A stretch of 64,000 bases of DNA, from positions 19,207,385 through 19,271,384 of the forward strand of contig NC_088295.1 in the NCBI RefSeq assembly GCF_032854445.1. Reading direction: 5' to 3'. This document shows positions 36,306 through 50,200 of this stretch, piece by piece. This DNA is from Liolophura sinensis. Its lineage: Eukaryota; Mollusca; Polyplacophora; Chitonida; Chitonidae. Under the pieces are notes generated by a model. That model was not told where the DNA came from and ran no database searches. It saw only the letters and a list, made by a program, of their open reading frames with translations. Within the stretch, counting starts at the first letter, position 1. The number at the start of each line of letters is the position of its first letter. The position numbers and the translations under genes are program-made.

Positions 36306-37620
36306 CTGTAAAGCTGAAGAGTCCAAAGCGCTGTACATGTACTCCATGTATAATGAAAATCGTTGAGCTGTGTTAAAAAGAGGGGACATGCACGCCTTCA
36401 AATATTGCCCAAAGATCGATTTACTCAGTTTGGCATATCTACATACATATCATACACAGTGTACTTACAATGCACTGATTACAAAGATTGTAGGTTTTCT
36501 GATGAAGTTATTTATGTATCTGTACATGGTCACCATTAAGATAACCAGAAGTGACACCGCATAGGCAAGCAATACCGGCTTGAACCCCCGCATCGCTGCT
36601 TTAGCAGCTATATTTTTGATGTTTTTTGGTCATAATCTGAAAACTATATATTTTGTAAATAAGTAGAGAAATAATTCTTACAGATTTGTAGTCCGGGCGT
36701 CAAGTAGTACTAGACGGTGTGTTTAATCATTTTAAGCAGTTTTTAGACTACTTTTAAGCTAATTTCATTGGTCAGTTACAGCACAACTTGCATACGTAAC
36801 AAAAGGTTTTTGTACAATATAGGTACGGCGACCCACCTGAAACTTGCAAGGGAAATTTCATCCAAAGATAATGACCCGATTTACAGAAAAAGATGGTTTA
36901 AGCTTATCAGTAAAATTCAAAATGGCTGTTGAATCACGTGACTGGCCAAACAGCACAAATCGTCAAAAGGTGCTTAAAATGCCAAGTATATTTTTTCTTC
37001 CTTTACCGGTTTTGGAGATGTTGCAATTGTAAAAGTTGAGTATGAATAAAAACAAGTTTTTAAACGCATTTTAATGGCAAAACTATCAGTCGTAGCTGTG
37101 CGGTCCTACAGTCAATAGAAGATCTGTGGTTGATTTATCTACTGACCAATTTTCAGCTTAATAGCCATTACGTTGTCCGGTCATTTGAAAAATGACACTG
37201 AATTGAGCTATGATTGTAATTAAAAGAAAAACTATACATCATGCGGGAAAACTAAAACCACAGTTGTCTTCAGCAGGCCAAACTACATCTAACTGATATC
37301 TTGCTTTTTCAAAATTCCTCCACAGGTCATCACCTGACTAAAACGACCAATAGCGAGCTTCCACATTTCTCAACCGATTTGCATAAAACTTTCAATCCTG
37401 ATACCCTCAGTAGTCCTGTGCATGCACATTAATTCTCAGTACAATCGGATCCGCAGTGTAATATTGGATACTGGTGAAATCATATTCCATAAATTTTTTT
37501 TAAAGAAAATTTAAACGTTTTTATTTGATAGAGGAAGTACATAGGGATGTAGAGGTATTTGTCATTAAAATGTATTATTAGTCTACAAAATGCGAATTAA
37601 TGACATGCCAGTACATGCCT
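36306..37620. other. Intergenic, no gene recognised
   Basis: AT-rich, no protein similarity by eye. A tRNA B-box-like ggcttgaaccc near 36580 is isolated. Nothing else supported. Confidence 0.35.
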
Positions 37621-37635
37621 TTGAATCGGCAACGG

Positions 37636-37852
37636 ACATGTTGGTCGGTGTCTGCATAACAGGTTGGTGTCTACTTGTCTGGTCGGTGTCTACACGTCTG
37701 AATTGGTCTGAGCTTGCCAGGTCGGTGTCTGTATGTCTGGTTTGTGCCTGTATGTCTTGTCGATGTCTGCATGTCTGATCAATGTGTGCATGTCTTGTCG
37801 GTGTCTACATGTCTGGTCGGTGTTTGCATGTCTAGTCGATGTCTGCACCTTA
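37636..37852. repeat. 19-bp minisatellite
   Basis: About ten degenerate copies of a unit of the form tggtcggtgtctgcatgtc. Frames across it produce repeated CLxxxCM-type peptides that reflect the repeat only. Confidence 0.75.
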
Positions 37853-39309
37853 AGTGGGTTTCTGAGGACATCGACCCCTCAACAAGGAGCATTGATAATT
37901 GTCCTTTCAAACATATATCACCTTGTGATACGTGGAATTTCTTTCTTCAGTTGACTGTCCGAAAGTATTGCCATGTAAATAATAAATATCTGAAAGCAGT
38001 GAATAACCCATTTTATATGTACATTATTATTTTTTATATATATATTACTATACCAGTTGTTTTATTATCATGCATGGTTACTTCACGTCTATGCAATGGT
38101 GACATTAAGACATTCAAAACGCGACACCTTCAATATTTCAAGGCCCTGGTATTTAAGGTTAAGTTGATTGTGAGTCCCATGGCGATAGGCCTATAGCTTT
38201 GTTGTAAGGGCTGCAGGATATGATCGATATGCATTGCGTGGCTACTTCAACACTAATGAGATCATATTATAAGTAAGCACCCAGCGTTATCTTTCTTCTT
38301 ACTATGAACTTGCAAGCCAACGTTGATCAGCAGGTCATCTATATTTATTGTCTTAAGCAGGAGATCGGTTCTTTGGTGTAGTGTTTTTCAGAGAGATGTA
38401 TAGGCATTTAATGGCAGCAGGAAATGGCAGAACGACGTCAGTGCAAGTAATAAAGCCAAAGTTATTAAATCACGCAAGCGGAAAGGAAATAATACATACG
38501 CAATGGAGTTAGCCTGAGAGAGGGCGCACGAAAACAAACCTTGCACGCAACGGCCGTTCTAGAGATTTTCGGCTTGGGTAAGGATACGGTCATGCTACCA
38601 AGTCATTAGGTGGATTTGCATTCTCCAGTCAAATCATTCGGAAAACTATAGGGCGGTAATGGCATCACGATATGGACGTTTGTTTTGGCAGCAACAATTT
38701 AACACAATCCATGCACAATTGGCACTTTTCAGTGTTTGCTGGCTTTTCCACGTAGCTACAGAGCAGAGTGATTATCTCCGTCATAACCATCGCTTTGTTC
38801 TGTAATTGATACTAGCCTCAATCACTTTCACCCCAGTGAATAAAAACACCAGGTCATATTTTACTACAGCATGAATTACTGGCGTCATTGTACAGCGAGG
38901 CTTAGTTGGTCTTTTGCTACAGCGGCTTGGACATGTCGCTAATTCGGCATACGCAATAAAGACGTTATTTTCTGACGAGTGTTGAGAAACAATACACCGT
39001 CGCAACCAGCAATACCTCCAAAGCCTGAGTTCTGCTGGGTCGAAAACTTGTGACTTCCATGCCTTGGTCAGATACCAAACCACAATTATGAGAGCAAAGG
39101 TACCAAGACCATGTGAAGTCACACAACTCAGTTATTTGGTACTATAACTCAACTGTCAAATATAGAAGAATTGCTCAACAAAATAATAATGATAAAATGT
39201 TTTATTTAGAGACACTTCCTGAACAAATTTACATTTTATTACATTGTACAGTGAAGTAAAGTAAAACTAAATACAAAAAAAAAATATCTAAAACCCAAGA
39301 AAATATTAG
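37853..39309. other. Intergenic, no gene recognised
   Basis: The longest frame (38781-39122 minus, 113 codons) shows no domain. Minus-strand polyadenylation-like hexamers (tttatt) at 39201-39206 and 39235-39240 could end the ZDHHC6 transcript. Confidence 0.35.
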
Positions 39310-39319
39310 ATGGTAGCAA

Positions 39320-39845
39320 GCCTACCAATGAGCTTGCCTATAGCAGATACATGAATGCAAACTTCAGCTCAATACATATGCACACAGAGCATCAGCAATG
39401 GAACACCCCCCCCCTTGTGTCACTGTCAACTTCAAGCCAACTGAATACATGTCGTACGTTTTGAGATACAGCCCCTAACATTTTGTTTAACTTTGATTCT
39501 AATACACAATACTTTAAGTCAGGAATTCAGTAATTTATGGTATGTAATATGTACACACCCCATCAAGGATGGATCGCCTTTGTTCTACTGTGCTGTACAT
39601 ACATGCTAACCCTGAGCTCAATACATGCAGCACTTTTTGAGATACCATCCCTAACGTTCTGTTTAACAATGATTCTAATACACAATTCACTAAGTCTAGA
39701 ATTAAGTAATTTACAGTATTTGATACGTACATACCGAATCAACGATGGAATATCCCCCTCATATTAATGTGTTCTCCATGAGTGCAAACCCTGATCTCAG
39801 TACCAGAAGTACTTTTTAAGATACCACCCATAACACTTTAACATT
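39320..39845. repeat. About three tandem copies of a ~177-bp unit
   Basis: Recurring phrases include ttgagata(c)cagcccctaac, ttctaatacacaat, agtaattta and cagctcaatacat. Equivalent points fall at 39461, 39637 and about 39816. The array lies in the probable 3' untranslated or flanking region of ZDHHC6. Confidence 0.7.
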
Positions 39846-40786
39846 ACTTTCGCTGTTACTGGACGCCGACACTCAGGGACGACATAAGCTATGCCTGTAC
39901 TTTATACAGGCACATGGAGAAATTTAATTATTACTGTACTGTGTTACCCAGTGTCAATATTAGTGAGCTAAATCAAAATTCACACATAAGTTCATCAGTT
40001 ATATAATTTAAAATAAATGATAACTGAATACAGTACATAAAATGTCCTGAATATATCGCATTCACAGTTGATGAGGAATGTTAAAGTCTGTCCTCACTTG
40101 TTTGCTATACAGTACTCTTTCATGGAAGATATTATCTACACTGACTTCCATTTCATTATATACACAGACAGGAAGTCAAATATATCAAAATAACTTACAT
40201 ATATTATTGCAGCTTTAAGAAAGGGCACAGATAAAACGTACCAGTAGTTTTTTTCATACCACACTTGAGCAACCATTTTAAATACAGAAGTTTTCAGCAG
40301 AAGTTTAAATCGAACACAGTATTTAAAGCCCTAATTTTTCATATTTTAATTTGTTGATGAAAAGTGATCAAGAAATGACAACTCAAAACAAATAAATGAT
40401 GTCCATCAATATGTTTCTCTCACACAGATACAACCCGATTATTTCAACAGTAACCATTTAACTGTAATACAACATCAACTACAGGGACACATTTTCAACA
40501 GAACATTTAGAGCTTGAAGTATACAGAAAGACTTTTCAAAGCTTTTAAAAAGAATCACACTGTATTATAAAAACCAAACATTTAAAATTACACAAATGAA
40601 AGCACAACAAATATTTTAAACTGCCAAATATGTCAGAGATGATTAATGTCTGTTAAAGATCACTGCAGCAAACACAACTGAATCATGTAAAGGTAAAGAC
40701 GCTTCTGTATTAGCAAGGAACTCATACGCTCTTCATACCATGTACTTTTTTTCTGCAATCTTTGGACAGTTCAAGAATCATAATGT

Positions 40787-43700
40787 TTAATCTCTCTTTT
40801 TCGTTGGTTCTTCATGATGCATATCCCCATTATTGATAACTTCAACTGCACACTGTCGTGGAAACCATCCACGTTCTCGCTTCTTGCCTACAAACAAGGA
40901 AGTATGTATCAAAATCTATCTGGCAGCAAAAAATAGAAGGTAATAATCCAGGTATACCCAAGGAACTACCATCTTCTCTGTGCATACATAATTAAATTAA
41001 TCTCTAGCAGAACGTGGGAAGGTCTTGCAGCATCCTGCGGATGGTCATGGGTTTCCCCCGCCCTCTGCCTGGTTTCCTCCCACCATGAATTAATGTTGGC
41101 TGCCGTTGTATAAGTGAAATATTCTTGAGTATGGTGTAAAACACCAAGCAAATAAATAAATTTAATAATTAAACTAATACCTGACACAAAATGTTTTCTT
41201 TGATTCTAAAATCTAACAACAAACTTCACACAATTTTAATTTTTCAGAATCACTCTTTGCAAAGACAGTGTAGAAAGAACTTTACCTTTTCCATCAGCCT
41301 TCTCCAGAACTTTATCTCCATATAACCAATGTCTGAAAATACGTGACAACATAATTATTTCAAAGACATTTTCTCAAGAATGATTTTAATGCACAGCAGA
41401 TGTCATGCTTGTAATTGGAGCAAAACTGATTACAAGACAAGGTTATCATGATTCACCAAAAACCGGACAAACTACCTCACAAAGCAGCAACGAAACAGAT
41501 ATGGATTAAAACACACAGCCTCTGAAGTGAAAGATCTGATATCTTCAGCCAGACTGATGCTTTAGGCAACTAAACCAAAACTGGATGTCAAGGGATTGAC
41601 ATCTGCAGCCAGACTGATACTTTAGGCAACTGAAGCCACAAAAGTTGAATATCAAAGGCCTGACATCTGCAGCCTGACTGATACTTCATGTGACAGATCC
41701 TTCTAAAGCTAAATATCAAGAGCCTGACATCTGATGCCAAATTGATACTTTTGGCAACTGGGCCCACAAAACCTGAATATCAAAGGCCTGAGATCTGGAG
41801 CCAGACTGATACTTCAGGTGACAGATCCCACTAAAGCTATATATAAAGGGCCTGACATCTGCAGCCAGACTGATGCTTTAGGCAATTGAACCCACAAAAG
41901 CTGAATATCAAAGGCCTGACATCTGCAGCCAGACTGATGCTTTAGGCAACTGGGCCCACAAAAACTGAATATCAAGGGTCTGACATCTGCAGCCAGACTG
42001 ATGCTTTAGGCAACTGGGCCCACAAAAGTTGAATATCAAAGGCCTGACCTGCAGCCAGACTGATACATCAGGTGACAGATCCCACTAAAGCTAAAAATCA
42101 AGGGCCTGACATCTGTAGCCAGGCTGATGCCTTTGGTACCTGGGCCTACACGAGCTGGGTGTCATGGGCATTAAGTAAAAAGTATAAAGACACATCTACA
42201 ATAATTCTGTTACTTTTAGCAAAACTTAGTTTTAGACTAACATTTTACAATCTGCAAGATATTTCAATGAGTACTAACTCAAAATATGTACATCATTATA
42301 TGCGTGATTCCCACTAAATAGTTTAACATAGTACAAAGCTACAATTTAAACACAAAGAATGACTGGTAGTTTGTTCGACTGATTGGTGTCATGCCATAGA
42401 AGTTTTCATATGGCAGTCAAGGTTATGGGTGTAAGCTACTGACCTTTGCAAAGTACCTGCCAAACACTCTAATAAACATAAACAGCAAAAGCCAGATTTG
42501 ATCACTCTTGAAATGAGTAAATGTAGGCCCCGCAGGCACAGTAAGTTTGTTTTGATATTTCACTTTATTGCACTACTGTTTATCGCATGAGTTGTGGTCT
42601 TCACTGTTCTCTACAATTTACAGGAATGGATGCATTTCAAACACTGGAAAGTTACTTACTTCTTCCATCTAGTCACTAACACCTCATCTCCTTTATCCAC
42701 TTTGATTCTTGGTTCATCCGTACATGGAATGTTACAGATAACTCTACAACCTTTAGTGATTGGACACAGGGATCCAGAGTACTTTTTCATCACAGTGTAT
42801 TTCACAGTTCTCTCCCTTTTCTGAGCCTTTTGTTTGATTTGTTCAATCTGTCAAAAGACAAATATGCACACAAAAGTTACACTTTAGGAATGACAGTATT
42901 GATAACAGATTGATAATTAAAACTTCCAGATAATCCTCCTTGCAGTATCTTACATCATAGTACAAAATCAGTGTTCAATATTGATGACATCTTCTACAGA
43001 AATCATAAAAATACCCTCGAAAAACACTAAGAGCCAATTAATGGACATCTATGCAAAAGGGTAACTATTTACCAGTTCTTTACCCACAGACAAATAAAAA
43101 CTTGAGCCTTGCTCTACAAAGAAAACCAAGCAAATCTTAGAGCTCAGGTCATTCCAAACACAAGATAACAAGCTATGCTGTATGAGCATGTATCTTGGCT
43201 ACAATTGCTCTGTGAAACAAGATTCTGGTGGAATTTAACTCACTGTAAATGTATACTGATTACAGCCTTTTGCCACGTTCCAGACAAAACCATCTGACTT
43301 TGGCAGGCCCGACCAGGTGAACACTTCTCTCAGGTTTCTTTTCCAGCCCAGGTTATAAGGATAGACAAACACTGGATCCTCATCCTCTTCTCTTTCTCTG
43401 TCTTTTGCCTGATGATTAACACCACCAACTTCACATACAAGCTTTCTGAACTCATTACACAATGTACAAAGCATGCAAATTTATAAATTTGATTTTTGCT
43501 TTAATGACATACTCACAAATTTTTCATTTATATGATGGAGGTCAGTTTAATGGGTGGAGGCAATCAGAGTGCCCAAGTAAACCACCAACCTTTGGCAAGG
43601 CACTGACATGCATTCCGTACACTGGCGAAAGACAAGTGGTCTTCAATGAACAATCAGACTGCACAAATGACAAGATCAGTGTAGTCAGCCACTTATTGAA

Positions 43701-46534
43701 CAAGGTTAAATAAGACTTCATATGAAAACACACCCCTGTAGTCCATTTTCATATCTTGATCAGTGCTGTGGTGTTTTGCATGTTATTTTAAAAATTTCTT
43801 GTTAATCACCTTATATTAAAACTACGCAATAGGTGTACACTTTAAAGATGGCCCCTTAGACAACTCACAAAGAATAATAATAAAATTTTAGCTCAATATT
43901 CCATATACTATTTATTTATTTATTTATCTGATTAGTGTTTCACGCCATACTCAATAATATTTCACTTATGGAGCCAGCATTAGGATAGGAGGAAACTGGG
44001 CAGAGCCCATTGGATACCCAGACCTTCCCAGCTACGGTCGGAGGGGAAGCCAGTATATATTGATACTGGGTTAGAATTATATTCTAAAGAGGCAAGGCTA
44101 ATGTGCCATATTCCCATAAGTGTTGGCAAGAAGTTACCTTATCAATTATCCAAGATTCAATGCCAGTTTCATTCTTCAGGATACTCTTCATCTGAAGGAA
44201 ATAGATACAACATTTGTTTAACATTAACTTACAAGACACGTATCACCGTATGAATGTTTTAAAACAGTTAAATATCAATATTATGTTTAGCATTTTCAAA
44301 AATAGTATCTTTATTTGTCAATACTCATACACAGGCCTTGTTTTTGAGATTTAACCACCCAAATGATATGAGTGTACCATAAGTATGTAAACTCTCTGTA
44401 TTGTTTTTCCTGCTATATCATTCCCTGGAAAGGTTAATTGCACACCTTGCATACTATTTACTCTAGCTAATTTTATTTCATAGTACATGAGCATATAAGA
44501 GGACTGTATACAGATGGCAGAGAACTGTGAACAGATGTAGTAAGCCATTAGCATGACTTCTGACTCACCTGAATATAGAACAGCATCCCAACAGCTATGA
44601 TGACACCAATAGCCAGGCCTGTGGCAAACATCACCATGATGAATCCAAAAATACTTAAATGCACAATGGGCTGGCCTGTTCCATAAAATATATAGTAGTG
44701 CTGCAACACAATATTATGAATTCATACATTATATTCTTTATTAGCTTTGTAATAAATGGACTGAAATTGAATCAAACAGAATTCTTTATTACAATTACAG
44801 CTATAACAGAAGCTATTTTTCAAAACATTTAAGAGAACATGTTTAAGACGTTTGAATGGAGCTTGAAACCCAGACTTGATTGATCACCTATGAAACACAT
44901 ACTATAGTATTCAAAAATATTAATTAGCATTTTCTCTGATCAATGTTAGGCAGTCCCAACATTTCAGTATCTTACAAAGTCATCAAAAGAATCAAAAGAA
45001 TTAACATTAGTCACATTCATCTGATTAATCAAAATCAACTAAAAAAGTAGAAGACACATAATAAAGCTATATAAATTAAACACAGCAAACATCAGATCAT
45101 ATTTAAAATACAACTGCAGTTAATCAGTACAGTAAGAAAAGCATTTAAAAACCAAAATACAAGTCTCACCCTATTCAGAGCCCTGTATATTGAGGGTATA
45201 AGAATGCATGTGGCATGTATACATCCACACGGAGCCCAAAAAAGAAAATAAACAAAGTATCCATGATTGTAATGACCACAGCATGTATTTATCCAGGGGC
45301 AATGGTGGTCCATCTTCATCACACATCTGAAAATATAACATTCCATTATTATCTGTAAGTGGTAACAAAGCAATGTAAGCTCAGGGGTGATCTGTGATGA
45401 AACAACAACAAAATCACGCAAAATACAAATATAACTGGTGTCTTGAAAATTTCCTTCCTTTGACATTTGTTTCAAGTTAGTAAATCATTCATGTAAAAAC
45501 ACTTTCCTTTATGTCCATGTGATACATGCTGCTGTTATCAGATTAACTTATTCTCAAAGACAAATCTACATATAAAAGCTTTTTTCAAGAAAACAACATT
45601 TCTATTATTTGAACATCAGATGATTTTCTGATTTCTCAATTTTCTTCCTTTGCAAAGGATTTATATATTGGATTTTCAAATGCATTAGCTTCGCATACTG
45701 ATTCATGGTGTTCAATAACAATCAAAAAAATACATGAATATATCATATTCTACCTTGTCACACCACTGATGTAACACAGACTTAGGTCTACTTACTTATT
45801 ACACTTTCTGCAATGATGAGATCTGGGTGCTTTGTATGTCTGACACAGGGAGCAATACTGTAAAAACTTTCTATTTCTTTTATCAGCCTGTAAAAATATA
45901 ACCATATGTATAGGTCTGAAAAACTTGTTATTCATTTTTCCCAGATTCCATTCCCAAGGAATTTTATATCACATTTATACACTAACAAAAAAAGATACTA
46001 ATTTCTTCATGCTACACTCAATGTATGCTCAGGGAGTCCTATCACAACAAAGTCAATAGTTCCTCTTTTGCGGCTCACAGAAATGATGTCATTTATTTTT
46101 ATGCATGCTGCTGTTTCAATGCATTAACTTCCTGGTACACAGAAAACTCAAAAACCAAAGATCAAACAGTATTAAAGAGATGGATACATGGGCAGCATAT
46201 AAGATTTCACGGGTAAGGGGTTAGATAAGAGTACCTTAAACAAAAGAACTTAAACAGAATTGCACATTGCGTTGGAATTAATGAAACTTTTCATACTTAC
46301 TGGTTCCCATCCAGGTGAAACAAAGCCAGGGCCAATAAGAGCTGCCTTGAAATAGTTGTATAAAGTTAGGAAATTCCAAAATAAAAAGACTATGAAATTC
46401 ACTATTCCCCCAACTGATGTCAAAGGCCACCACATAAGATCACAGATAATAGTCAATGTGGAAATGGTAAAAATAACTGTCAAGGCAAGGATTGGGCCCC
46501 AGTGAAAAAGTTGCAACAGCTTTCTCACCGACAT
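40787..46534 (-). CDS. ZDHHC6: ZDHHC6, ER palmitoyltransferase (nine exons)
   Basis: Complete gene of 389 codons. Exons: 46534-46301, 45887-45796, 45326-45170, 44700-44569, 44191-44138, 43408-43244, 42847-42660, 41332-41286 and 40887-40787, all GT-AG and phase-compatible. The enzyme S-acylates cysteines of ER proteins. Two N-terminal membrane helices lie in exon 1 (residues ~14-32 and ~44-66), followed by the cysteine-rich domain (YCSLCQTYKAPRSHHCRKC) and the catalytic DHHC at residues 115-118 (KMDHHCPWIN). Two more helices follow in exons 3-4, with AVGMLFYIQ at the end. The C-terminal half (VFTWSGLPKSDGF, YSGSLCPITKG, HWLYGDKVLEKA, GWFPRQC) matches the SH3-like region peculiar to ZDHHC6. It ends in KKRD, a dilysine ER signal like KKNR of the human enzyme. 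Intron 7 carries a 64-bp minisatellite; two SINEs lie in introns 5 and 8. Confidence 0.95.
41008..41162 (+). repeat. SINE in ZDHHC6 intron 8, antisense to the gene
   Basis: Contains agaacgtgggaaggtcttgc, tcctgcggatggtcatggg, gctgccgttgtataagtg and tggtgtaaaacaccaag before an aaat-rich tail. The tRNA head is missing. Confidence 0.8.
41525..42145. repeat. 64-bp minisatellite in ZDHHC6 intron 7
   Basis: About ten copies of a unit with ggcctgacatctgcagccag, actgatgctttaggcaactg and ggcccacaaaagctgaata. Typical spacing is 64 bp (for example 41915 and 41979), with some shortened or alternate units ending caggtgacagatcc. Confidence 0.88.
43911..44064 (-). repeat. SINE in ZDHHC6 intron 5, same strand as the gene
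   Basis: Contains tatttatctgattagtg, tttcacgccatactcaata, gagccagcattaggatagg and ccttcccagctacggtcgg. The tRNA head is missing or degraded. Confidence 0.75.
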
Positions 46535-47292
46535 GTTTTCGTTGCATGGGATGATGGCACACTGGTTGGAAGCACAGCTCTAGGTGAGAGTATTCAGCAT
46601 CAATAATTTACTGTTTGTACATCAGATAATATCAACAGCACACATCATGCAAAGCAGCTAAGCTGTGAATATGGCTGAAATGGCGCTCAGCTGCTCAAGA
46701 TAGGTCTGCAACTATGGTCTGCAAGCCTTCAAATGTTCAGAGGACGGTGATGATACAAAAACGCTGACAAACTAGGGTGGGCAATGATTACCTCAGACCG
46801 TGAGTGTCCATGACAGAACAATTGCTGAACTATATGTAGTTCTGTACTAGCCACAAGTGTGCCTGATGCAGTGATGGTTGTCGCTAGGGATACACTTTGC
46901 ACAGCAGTGCTTGTGTGCATAACTGGACAATTACACTCACTAAAATGGCAACATGTTACGGTCCAAGTTTTGATCTTACTGTTTAGTCTTTTCGTCTACA
47001 GTGACAGAAGTTAAATTAATAAGAACAACTCCTTTTCGCAAACGTCAGTAACACACTTGTATACACCCTCTCCACAACTTCCGGTGCAGACGCGCTTTCA
47101 AAAACTACTCCGCACTGTTGAACATCACAGCCAACCGTGAGTCAAAATGTTTAATTGGCATATTATTTTTTCTATCTCTAAATGAGTTAAAAAATATAAA
47201 AGTGTAGAATATGCGACAAAATATTAATTTATAAACAATATAAAATACCCAACAAACTGGTTTGAAATCCGTTACTTCTGCTTGAAATCAAA
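46535..47292. promoter_or_regulatory. Divergent spacer between ZDHHC6 and the ANAPC16-like gene
   Basis: About 760 bp between two outward-pointing start codons. No TATA box or sharp motif was recognised. It likely contains both promoters and 5' untranslated regions. Confidence 0.35.
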
Positions 47293-50200
47293 ATGGCCGC
47301 ATTCGATGCTAAAAGAAGTTTTGCTGAACTAAAAAGAAGGTTATTCCGATCGCCAGCCGTGGATATGGCTGAAACAGAACGTTCTCAAGGTACACTATAC
47401 GCCCCCCTTTATTCTAGACACATTGCTTTATTAATGAACAGTCACAGTTTATCCACGGACATAAAGAAAGCAAAAACATTTTCAACAGGGGTCGTCACAA
47501 AAAATTCAAGAAGTTTGTCCATGGAATTAAATGCTCGACTGAAAGTCGACGTTTTGGGAATTGTAACGTTTTTGATGTTACCTTTGTTTGTCTTTGATCT
47601 ACTCATTCAGCTCTTCATTGTGAAAAGCAGCTTTTTAGTGAAACCGACGTCATAGGGTATGATCTACCACAGGAAAACAACAATAAAAGTAATAAACTCA
47701 TTGTTAACGAATAACAGCTCCCCTTTGTCTTAGTCACAATGCAACCAGACAACTATAATCATCTTATTCAATCTGTAGGCATTATTTTGCCAATAATATC
47801 TCAATTTTGAATTGTCGAAGTACAATGACTTTTGGTTGAGGAATATTTGAATATGCAATTTTCAGGGTAGTCAAGAGATTGCTCTGATGATAGCTCTGAA
47901 AAACTCCAACTCCTTTTCTTATTCTGGCCTAGGGTAATTGGAGTTTCAACACTAACAATGTTAATTTCATTTTCAAAAAAGGTCTAGGCCGATTGTCTTT
48001 GTTATCGAACAAGTCTGGTGCAAGTAAAAGACACCAGCTCTGCACCAACAGCGAACGCTGTTCGCTTTGGAATATATATATAGAGACCATCACCGCACAC
48101 AGCCCTTGCACACTGCCACCATCTTCCCATAGTTCCCCGATGAGGAAGGACATTTGGGTAGATGAGAGGACAGCAGCCTTGTGGAGTGTTTGGTTTAAGT
48201 TTTTTTCAAGAAACACTTCATGTTCGACTAAACAAAGTATTACCGACTTATCCAGTTTACTGATCTTAAGAGGCTTTGTGAAACTGGACCCAGATGATTT
48301 GGCTCAGCAGCTAAGACATCACTGCAAAACTATGAATTATATCACAGATAAGATTCAGTCAGGTTTCTGCCTCACCCATGCCAATGAGCCACAGTACGTT
48401 TCGAAATTCCCTTTTGATTTGACCAGACAACACCCATGATGTCAAACTCATGAGACACCCTTTTTTTTTTTCCACCGCCGATTTTTTCAATCTCCCACCG
48501 CCATGGCCCACCCCCTCCAAAAACACCTGACGGCCTATTTTACACCCCCTGATCTACCCACATTACTCTCTGTCCAGATCTATGGCATGTTATGCCTTCC
48601 ACCCAAGTACGGTAGGTGAATCATGGCATTGGTAGCTCTTAGAACTGTACACTTTAAACTCTTTTGGGAGGGGGTTTTGCTGAATGATTAAGGTGCTTCG
48701 CATTCGATCACTAGGATACAAAATGTATGAGTTCAGATCAGGCATGGGGCAGGAAATTTGCAGAACCCCCAACTCTCACTGGTGACAAGTGATAATCATG
48801 TGCCCATTTGCGTAGTTCAGTTGTCTTATTTAGCAAGCGTAAATGTACATCACATGCCAGAAAGTTTATCATTAACTTGCTAAAGGTCAGTGATTTACCC
48901 TAGGCCTACCACTGAATTAGTAAAAAAAATTCATCATTATTAAAGGAGGTCAACAGTAACCAAAAAAAGAAAGAAATACGGTTTTCCACATATAAATATA
49001 ATTATCAGCATATTGATTGCTTGAAATGATGCGCATTAACTTTTGGATTCCCTGTGTGCAAGACCATGGATTCTCATAACGTTCATGTGCACCAACAGAT
49101 ATGCTCAAACTTTTTCGAAAATTCATAGAAAATAGTCTAGTTCAGGAAAGAATCATAACTCTACATGTATATAAATACTGATAAAGTTTGCTTTGTTTTA
49201 TCCTTTAATGAGCCAATAGTATATTATGACCTGTTTTTGGACTCAAAGTGCTGGAGCTAAATGTATCTCCCAAAACGGATTACTACAGCAAAGGTTTTGT
49301 AACTGGAATGATCAAGGGAAATAACTCCTCTGCTTTTGCTACACCTTTGTACAGTAACTGCATCAGTACAGCATGTTTTATTTTGGTTGGATGTCATATG
49401 ACCAGGGGAATGCGTGAAGAAAATATGCTGAGGACTATAGAGAACTACAGACAAGTAAATTCCAAATCAGTTTCTCAATTAAAGGCTGATAAACTACATG
49501 TAAATTTGGTTGGTAACTGTAAACTCATTTGATACGGAGTAAAAAGTACCTTAAATGACCATAAATTTCGTCCTCGACTAACTTGCCCATTTTTCCTGAC
49601 TGTGACAGTTCTGCTGTTTTTAGAATGGTGTTTTGAGGTTTACTTGGAACATGGGATGATATTCTACTGGAAAATTGTAAAATTCAGCACTGAAAATAAT
49701 ATTTTTGAACATTTACTTGCCTCTGAAAATGCACATTTGTGGGTGAAATTGTAAGTTTGAATTGTAAATTGTAAGTCATGTAATAGGGTTCTCATCTTCT
49801 GTTTAATATGTCAGATGATTGCCTACAAGAATCATGTTTTATGTGTTCAGTTTACAACTGTTTGCGAAGTCAATTTCTTCATAATTTTGGTTTGTATGAA
49901 ATAACAGTGCCTAGGTTATATCTCCACTGAAAGGATCTTATGGAGTTGCTTTATTAGAGATAAACATTTAAGTATTTGAATGCTTGTATCTGAAGTCATC
50001 TCTATGCTCACTGTGCTATAGGATTACATGTAGTCTGGAGGGCTACATGTGGCGGGTGTTAGGCCAACAGTACTAATTTCCACCCACAGTAATAAGTTGC
50101 CACTGTATGCTGGATTAAATATGGACCACAGGAATGCCAGACCAGCTCCTGCCAAATTAATTAATGAGTCATAATATTTGGCTGAAGGTCATCACCCTGT

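Noticed and set aside
47993-48439. 148-codon plus-strand frame
   Set aside because: It lies in intron 1 of the ANAPC16-like gene, has no recognisable domain and no convincing splice borders.
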